From Climacium dendroides (taxonomy: Eukaryota; Streptophyta; Bryopsida; Hypnales; Climaciaceae): 64,000 nt of DNA. The position numbers were made by a program, and so were the translations under genes. Shown here piece by piece: positions 57,160 to 64,000 of this stretch (position 1 is the stretch's first letter; every line of letters begins with the position of its first letter). A model generated the notes under the pieces. It searched no databases. It was not told the DNA's origin and saw only the letters and a program-made list of their open reading frames with translations. The stretch is taken from NCBI GenBank assembly GCA_950106755.1, contig OX467084.1:2170001-2234000 (forward strand), written 5' to 3'.

Positions 57160-57345
57160 GTTCTTCATAATTTGCTTGATTTGTGTACGATTTGAGGGAG
57201 AAGTGGGCACTTTGGAATTACAAAATCATATATTAATTGAGCTTAGCAAATGAAGCAAGAGACATGTTAAAAAATAACCTTTCACAATTGAAAGTAATTT
57301 GCTATGATCTTGGTGACATGTTATTTCATTCAAATTTGATGCCTT
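57160..57345 (-). repeat. Partial inverted copy of repeat D1/D2
   Basis: Its reverse complement aligns with D1 16690-16860, including the empty 'tttgctaagctca' site that is occupied by the 553-bp element in D2. Confidence 0.6.
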
Positions 57346-58740
57346 ACCTCCTAAAATTCTATGACTTTCTTTGACCAAAATGTACTCCTTGACTACAAAC
57401 TATAGATACTATAAAGAAGAAAAAGATTAGACATTTGGTTTTAAGGCAAACTTCACCCCTAAAGGACCAAGTGACCTTTCAATGTACACAAGAGATTTTG
57501 GGTAATTATGCACAAAGTCAATTTTGGTCCAATGTCTACAAAATTGTAACACAAAGTGTAAACATATGCCCCCTTGGTGGAAGTATGATTACTAAAAGAA
57601 AAACGTGTCCCTTGCAACTGGCTAAAAGGCAACTAAGGATCCTGTACAATTATCCTGTTGTGAGTGTCCATTTAGTAACTTATGATTTGGAATTGTTTTT
57701 TTTGGATTTTATAAAGTTTTGAGTGTAGTTTTATATACAAAAAGCCCCCAAAAGAGTGAATAACCAAAACGGAGATGTCACATACCAATATGACCATTGG
57801 TCCTAATTGAGGCATTTCTTGTTATTTGTAACCAAATCCTGCATGTAGATAGGGTAGAAACCCAGAAATTGTACAAAATAACTATGTTTAGTAGAAATTG
57901 CCCAACTTGTCTAACCCTGCCTTTCAGTGACAGATCCTAACCAAATTGGTTCAAGGGAACTATGTAAAAATCTTAGTATAGATTCCCAAAGAAGAAGTTT
58001 CAGTTTTCCCATTCCATTGGTAAAATAGTAGAAACTCCAATTGTTAGCCTGCAGGTGAAGGAAACTCAAGACGAATCATAGGAGGGCATCTACAACTTAA
58101 GTACGGTAGTTCGAAGTGGAAATCATGCCAGGAGTCCAACGGAGCAATCGGCTCACCAAGATTCCCTTCTATTTGGAAGATTCCCTTTTTACCGGAAGTT
58201 AAAGGAGATAGCGGGATTTGATTCTCCTTCCTTAGATGTGTAAAATGGGAATATGAGTTTGCACATCCCTTGTGGAACTCCATGAGAGGTTCCATGAAAA
58301 TTCTCGGTTTTTTCTGATCTTCAAAAGATCTTTTTCCGGGTAGTCAACCGTTGGAAGTAATGATGGGAAATTCCTAGAAATTACCCAGGCAGCGGTAAAA
58401 TCTCACTAAAAATTAGGGTAGCTTCTTTTATGTTAATAACGAGCTCCAATAAGTTTTGTGGCATTCTGACAGTCAGAAGATGCAAAACCATCAAGATCCT
58501 CCAAAATTGGCAAATTTAAAGATTAATCGTGGAGTTGACCGGCGTACGGGGAGCATACGAAATCGGATTAAGGTTGAAGCGGGGTCTTTTCTTACTCCCT
58601 TATACCTACTAAAGAGCCTAGGCTAGTTACTTTTCTTAGAAAAGTTGATCTCCAAAAGTTGGGTTTTTATCCAATTTTGATCTTCTAGTTAGCGCTAGAA
58701 ATCTTTGTGATTTTGACGTAGAAAAAAGGGGTGGGAGGTT
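57346..58740. other. Intergenic DNA, nothing recognised
   Basis: One 95-codon open frame at 57435-57722 (+) and one of 83 codons at 58044-58295 (-) have no recognisable features. Confidence 0.4.
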
Positions 58741-59882
58741 GATTTAGATTAAAAATGGCCTTCTAAAGCCAATGGCGCAATCCGTTTGTGATTTAGAGAA
58801 TTTCTCCAAAAGTTAGGAATTTGGACCAGCGTAGAAGTGAAAATTGGGCAAATTAGATGAAAATCTTAATTGATAAGATTACCTTGTAGGAAAAGAGAGG
58901 AGGGGGGTGCCTTTGGGAGAGTATATAAGGGCACCCATTCTCCTCTCAAAACACCCCTTAGGTTTATTTTGAACCGCCTTGTTTTCATTTGGGTCCATTT
59001 AGTTGGATTTTGACCATTTAGGCCACGTTGCCAAATTTCCTTGTTTTGGAGCATTTCAAGCTTTTTTGTTGTTGTTTTTGGAGCTCTCTTGAAGGACTTG
59101 GGGTCCCTTCAAGCTTAGCTATCTTCTTGTGACATTTCTTGTGGGTTATTTGAAGCTTGGGTGATGTTTTGTAGAGTTCTTGTATTTTGTTGACGTTTTG
59201 TAGGTGTTTTGAACTAACTTTGTACTAATCCTAGAGTCTCCTTCCCCTATGACTGGCGATGCCGCTTGGGGAAACTCTCTAGCTTCATTTAAGTTATTTT
59301 AGCACTAACATTTAGTAGCTTATTGTTTACTAACAAATCATTTCCCTTGTGGTTGTCCGTATTCTCCTTGTTTCTTGTATCATGGCGAAGCTTTGACTTT
59401 GTGTGTTTTAAAGTCAGGAGTTTTCTTTAAGGATTTTGTTAAAACACGGCGGAGCCTTGACTTTGATTAAAAGAAAGTTATAGAATTTTTAGTGATTTCC
59501 CAAGAGACGGCGAAGCTTTGATTTTGATTAGAAGAAAGTTATAGAATTTTTAGTGATTTTCTAAGAGACGGCGAAGCTTTGACTTTGTGTGTTTTGGGAT
59601 CTGAGAGTTTTTGGGAATTTTACAAACTACGGCGAAGCTTTGGCTTTGCTACTCCCCAAAAGAAAATACTAGTATTCTCACAAAAACTTCCTTTAGGATT
59701 AGAACAAATCTCCAACCCGTGTGTTTTTTAAATCATCAAGTTTAGTCTCCAAACATTTATTTGGGTAAGTTGAGCTCAGCCTCCAGATTAGAGCTAAGCC
59801 CCTAATTAAAATTAGGAGAAATTGTGAAAAGTGGTGAATTTAGTCTATAAGAAAGAAGGGAGAAAATTGCGAAAGCAAATCA
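58741..59882 (+). repeat. Possible LTR followed by a primer binding site
   Basis: The right end ..AAATCA at 59877-59882 is followed after two bases by TGGTACCAGA (59885-59894), one base off the usual initiator-tRNA-Met primer site TGGTATCAGA. The left end is proposed at TGATTT (58741), which mirrors AAATCA; this boundary is weak. A TATATAA box at 58922-58928 fits a promoter. No second LTR and no gag/pol are visible to 62.7 kb, so it is at best a fragment or non-coding derivative. Confidence 0.4.
59380..59650 (+). repeat. Degenerate tandem repeat with CGGCGAAGCTTTGACTTTG motif
   Basis: The motif recurs five times: about 59383, 59447, 59511, 59569 and 59630. Periods are mostly 58-64 bp with interspersed 'gaaagttatagaatttttag' (twice). 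It lies inside the possible LTR. Confidence 0.75.
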
Positions 59883-59899
59883 GTTGGTACCAGAATAGC

Positions 59900-62726
59900 A
59901 AAGGCACCGGGCACAACAAGGCAGCTGGGCATCAACAGCAAGGCACCAAGGCACCAGAACGGCTAGGGCTTGAACCTGACTAGAAGCTCGACCTGACTGG
60001 GGCTTGAACATGACTGGAAGCTCAACCTGACTGGGAGCTTGGTTGCATAATTTGATTTCATGACCGGTTGGAGTTTTAATTCATAAAAATTCAAAACACT
60101 AGATAGGAGGCCAAGGGGAAACTAAATTTCATATTATAGTAGTGATTAATCAAATAACACAAATTGAAGAAAAATTAGAAATAAATTAGCATCGCAAAGA
60201 GTAGGAAGTGTCACAATTAGAAGGTAGGAAGTTAAAAAGTTCCCAATTAGCAACGTTTCCATTACTAATTGGGAGTTTCAACATAGAAGAGAAATAGGAG
60301 TCAAATTAGAACCTTTCAAGTCAAGTAGAAGGAGTTCAAACAACCTCAAAGAACAAGTGAAAGAGATGAAGAGTTCATTGGGAGGTTAAGGTGTCATTAG
60401 AAGTTGATAAGATTAGGTAGGAAATCTTAGAGAAGGAGTTTAGACCATTAGAAAAAAAAGATAGAATAATAATTGACTTTAGATCTTCAAGGGTCAATTA
60501 TTATTTCAAAGTCAACCATTTGAATACAATAATGGAGGGGGAATAGTGTAGAAGGGAAAGAAGTGATAGTAAAAGAAATGAAATAGTACAAGCCTTATCT
60601 TTTGTATTTTCAGCCCTACTTTAAGCTGTGAGCAAAATTACCAAACGACTTCAACTAATGGCAAATGATGGGGAACTCAATGGAGTGATGGACAACCTAC
60701 CGGATTATGTCTCCATCGAGGTATGAACTCAACTTCTCCTATTTCTTTTTGATGTCCAAAGTTTAGCATTTATACCATTAAACCGAACTTCAAACATGAT
60801 TCAGAGGGTCTAGAGTAGGTTTTAGTCAAAGTTTATCATTTCATATTTGTAGATTAGGTCTAGAGGATTCCAAAAACATATAACACTTAGAAAACCGAGT
60901 TAAAACAACCAAGATATGGAAGGATGAAGTTTAGGGGTCAAAATGGATGAAAGTTAGATAAATCATCCAAAGTCAACCATATTAGAAAGTCAAATAGTAA
61001 ATAGAGTTCAGAGCCCAAAAGTCAAATTTCAAGTAAAATTATAAGGTAGATTAGTAGAAATCAATGGATGAAGTTTGATGAACCAATTAGCGGTCAACCT
61101 TCATCCTTCCATAACTATTGTTAGAAAGCTCGGATGAGGTCGAGTTTTATATTTTTAGAAATGGCATAACATTTTCTATCACTTAAAAATGATAAATTTA
61201 GACTGAATTCATTTTGAATAAAAACCACATTGGCTTAGTTAGTTGAGATAAAAGGGTGAAACTTATAGTTATATAGAATTTCTTGTTGTTTTGTTTATTT
61301 TTCACATGTAGGAGTTAAAAAAGATCCATTGCTTGAAAGGCACAATGGATTGACGCTAGGCACCCTTAGGACAAAACTTATAAAACAACACTAAGAACCT
61401 GGTTGTGCAACGCTAGTTTACCATGGGTGAGTAAAAAAGTGCTCACACCTGTGACTAAAGCCTTCTCTATTTGTACCAAATTCTTACGTCATTGCTTTAC
61501 ATCATTAGCACAATGTTTCAATTGAAAAGTAATTGTAGAATGAAGTGAATACATTGTTTTAGTTGCAAAGTAGTTATAGAATGAAGTGTAGGATTATAAG
61601 AGTTGTAACAAAGTTTAAATTTTGAATGAATATGAGTTCTTATCCACCCAATATTCATTACAGTTGTCGATGTAGACTAGTTCACACTCTATGATATCCT
61701 TCGTGTCACTTTGTAGTAGCAAAAAATGACTAGGAAATGACTAGGAAACAACTGCAATTGTAAAATGACAGTAGTTGTTTCCTAGTTGCTTTGTATTTAT
61801 AGTCATTTTTTAGTCGATTCCTAGTAGTTTTGTAGTTGTTTTGTAGTTGTTTCCAGTGTTTTTCCAATTGTCTTCTATCAATTGTCCCATATCATTTGTC
61901 AAGAGTACCATTAAATTAGACATATAAGACTTGTAAGTAGTTGTATAAAAATGTAATGAATTTTGTTAATACAACTCTAAGATTTCTAGATTTTGAAGAT
62001 TTTGAAATCTTTAAGTCACTAACAAGTTGCAAATGAGTCACAGATGGTTCACAATGAAGGTGCAAACAAGTCATAGACAAGTCATAATGAAGTCATAAAC
62101 AAGTAGCAATGAAGTCACAAACAAGTTGCAAATGAGTCATACATTAGATGGAAATGAGTTGCCAATAAGTTGTACAAGTCATCAATTGAGTGATTAACCT
62201 CACATGGCAACAAATACTACATAAGCAACCATGTTATAAAGTGCATCGATGAAGTTCTGAGTAGCTAACAAATAAAAAACACTCTTGTTTCGCCTTATAA
62301 CTATAATATGACTAGAAAACTTCTTTTCAACAAATAGGGGCCTCTAAATTCTCACCAGTCACAAATGTCCAATGCAACCCAAAAACTACACTAATGATGA
62401 TATTTAGTGTCTTGTACACTAAATACGAAGGCATACACTAAAAGCCAATTACCCTATGAAAGTAAGTAACATTAAATGTCAATTCAAACTCTAAATGTGA
62501 ACTACGGTGATTTGAGAGACTTGCCAAAAAGTTACATGTTTGAATTTAGTGTTTGTGAATTTAGAAAATTCAGGAAATACATGCAAAATAATGACATTCA
62601 AAGCGTAGGAAGTTAGAAGTGATTAATTAAAAGTATACAATAAGCATTATCAATGAAAGAGTGGTTTATAACATAAAGAAGATGGAATGTACATTGTGAT
62701 TTCTGAAAATCATGGAAGTACAAATT
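59900..62726. other. Noncoding repeat-like DNA
   Basis: 59900-60050 has repeated 'aaggcacc' and 'gcttgaacctgact'/'agctcgacctgact' phrases. 61725-61860 has repeated 'tagttgttt' words and an inverted 'aactgcaattgtaaaatgacagtagtt' region (abridged). 62015-62190 is a loose array of 'aagtcacaaacaagttgcaaatgag' type words (abridged). No coding sequence is supported. Confidence 0.45.
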
Positions 62727-64000
62727 TTAGATTCTCGGAGGCACATGTTGCCCTAGAAAAATCTGCCCATACTTTCCTACTATCTCCTGCAAATGTGGAA
62801 AAAATTGCTCCACACTCCAACTGCCATCTAGAGCTAAAGACATACCAGATTTGATCATGGCTTTTCTAGCATAGCTGATATTGTCACAATCAAGTTCCTG
62901 GTTGACATCTTCAATAGAATCAACAGCTAACTGTAATGAAAACCTCTTACCCGGATTTGAGAGTTTCCCTGACCAGCCACCATCCGCTCGAGGTGTATTC
63001 TGCCAAGCATTCGATGCTATTAAGTCTGTTTTTTTTGCCTCCCATCTTTTGGTCCATGCATCTTTCACCTTAGAAATAATGAATGTGTCTGTTGGTTGGC
63101 AAAGGTGGGTCGAACAAGGTGGCAAGTATTTCAAGATGACATTTTTGGCTTTCAAAACAGTGCTAAGTCTTGGGGTCATGTTATGACTGGTACAATTATC
63201 TACCCAAATAAATTTTGAGCGGCCATGGACATCAGATTGGAAGGCTCGTGGTTCTACAAAATAATCTGAAAATAGAGTTTGATCCATCCACCTTTTAGGA
63301 CCCATACGATAACATACCCCTGGGATGTTGTCATTCAATCCTCGAATTGGATAACTGCTGTTCGGATTTGTAAATATCAACATAGGAGCTTCGATCATGG
63401 ATCGTCGCCCCCCTGAGATTCTAATGACCATTATCATTGAATCTCCACCCGATACTACCTCGGCATATTTGACTGTTGTGTCACCACGGAAGCCTAATGT
63501 TCTACCGTTGTTCATGTTTAGAACAAAATGGGTTTCGTTTATATTCTTCATTAAATTTTCATCAAAGGTGCCATCCTGAAATCCTCGATTTAAGACTCCT
63601 AGATGGTATGCAACTTGCATCTCAATTTCTTGTTCTTTTTCAGGACTGCAAGTAAGACGACCTCTTTGAGATAAGAGGACAATGTTTTGGATATGCATGA
63701 ATTGTTGGATCCAACAGTGGGTCAGTTTTTTAAGCAATAAAACATTGTCCTTAGGATCTCTGGATAGGGCTGTATAAAGGGATGTAGGGTCCACTAGGAT
63801 CGTTTTTGCTTACTCAATTAGCAAACGGGGAGAGAATTTCACACTAGTTTTTTTGAAATGCTCGAATGCATCAAGTAAGAACGGGTAGAGCCACTGTACC
63901 CATTCGGAGCGTTTGTGACCACGACCGGGTGCTGCCTTTGCACGGAGCTGTTTTTGTCCTCCAGATCGGCTGCTGGTGCATGAAATTGGTGGAAGCTCTT
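62727..64000 (-). pseudogene. DDE_1-type transposase (Tc1/mariner-pogo-like), partial, inactivated
   Basis: An uninterrupted frame of 355 codons runs from 63794 to the stop at 62727-62729. The same frame continues upstream past one TAA (plus-strand 63810-63812) to the window edge with GRGHKRSEWVQWLYPFLLDA-like sequence, so the gene is cut by the window and by that stop. Motifs: NINETHF near residue 84, where the catalytic Asp of the usual N.DETHF is Asn (AAC); GDTTVKYAEVVSGGDSM; PMLIFTN...YPIRGL; the second Asp in FIWVDNCTSHN; and the third in CQPTDTFIISKVKDAW. The family mobilises DNA by cut and paste. Inverted ends were not identified. Confidence 0.82.

Overview
This is plant nuclear DNA. 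The evidence is a dirigent-family gene with a GT-AG intron, a plant-type tRNA-Val gene, plant-type LTR, CACTA, hAT and Harbinger-like elements, and compact GC-richer genes set in long AT-rich intergenic DNA. Few genes lie in 64 kb and repeats are nested, so the genome is probably large and repeat-rich. The two non-dirigent genes have no introns, and the gypsy element has a Gag of the Sushi/Tcn1 type. Both hint at a non-seed land plant such as a bryophyte, lycophyte or fern. That placement is inference, and I cannot name a species.

Host genes: (1) an intronless BUD13-like splicing factor (10622-11647, +) whose conserved C-terminal tail lies beyond an in-frame TAA; (2) three nearly identical two-exon dirigent-like genes (19277-20268 +, 28669-29660 -, 51601-52604 +) that share promoter, intron and 3' flank; (3) an intronless UDP-galactose/UDP-glucose transporter of the UTR2/UTR5 type (24800-25855, +); (4) tRNA-Val(CAC) at 21498-21571, followed by a Pol III terminator and a 47-bp tandem array.

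Layout: 0-8.4 kb is AT-rich repeat DNA. 8.4-11.7 kb is GC-richer and holds the BUD13-like gene. 11.7-16.6 kb shows nothing I recognise. 16.66-33.07 kb is an ordered block: direct repeat D1, dirigent copy 1 (+), tRNA-Val, transporter, dirigent copy 2 (-), direct repeat D2. D2 carries a 553-bp Harbinger-like element that is absent from D1. 34.04-41.41 kb is an old Ty3/gypsy element with a 5-bp target duplication. It carries a 172-bp hAT-like MITE in gag and a 2.2-kb solo LTR in the RT region, and that LTR carries a 229-bp CACTA MITE, so insertion is nested three deep. 42.49-44.59 kb is a 2.1-kb non-autonomous CACTA element containing a 38-bp array of small palindromes. 48.6-50.86 kb is a decayed hAT transposase that abuts dirigent copy 3. 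52.9-62.7 kb is repeat-rich AT DNA with a possible LTR near 58.7-59.9 kb. 62.7-64 kb is a DDE_1-type transposase remnant on the minus strand that runs off the window.

The most interesting points are the almost invariant triplicated dirigent block, the palindromic array inside the CACTA element, the TCCGGA-rich solo LTR, and the way damage to the gypsy element can be read almost entirely as C-to-T or G-to-A changes, including two catalytic integrase residues.
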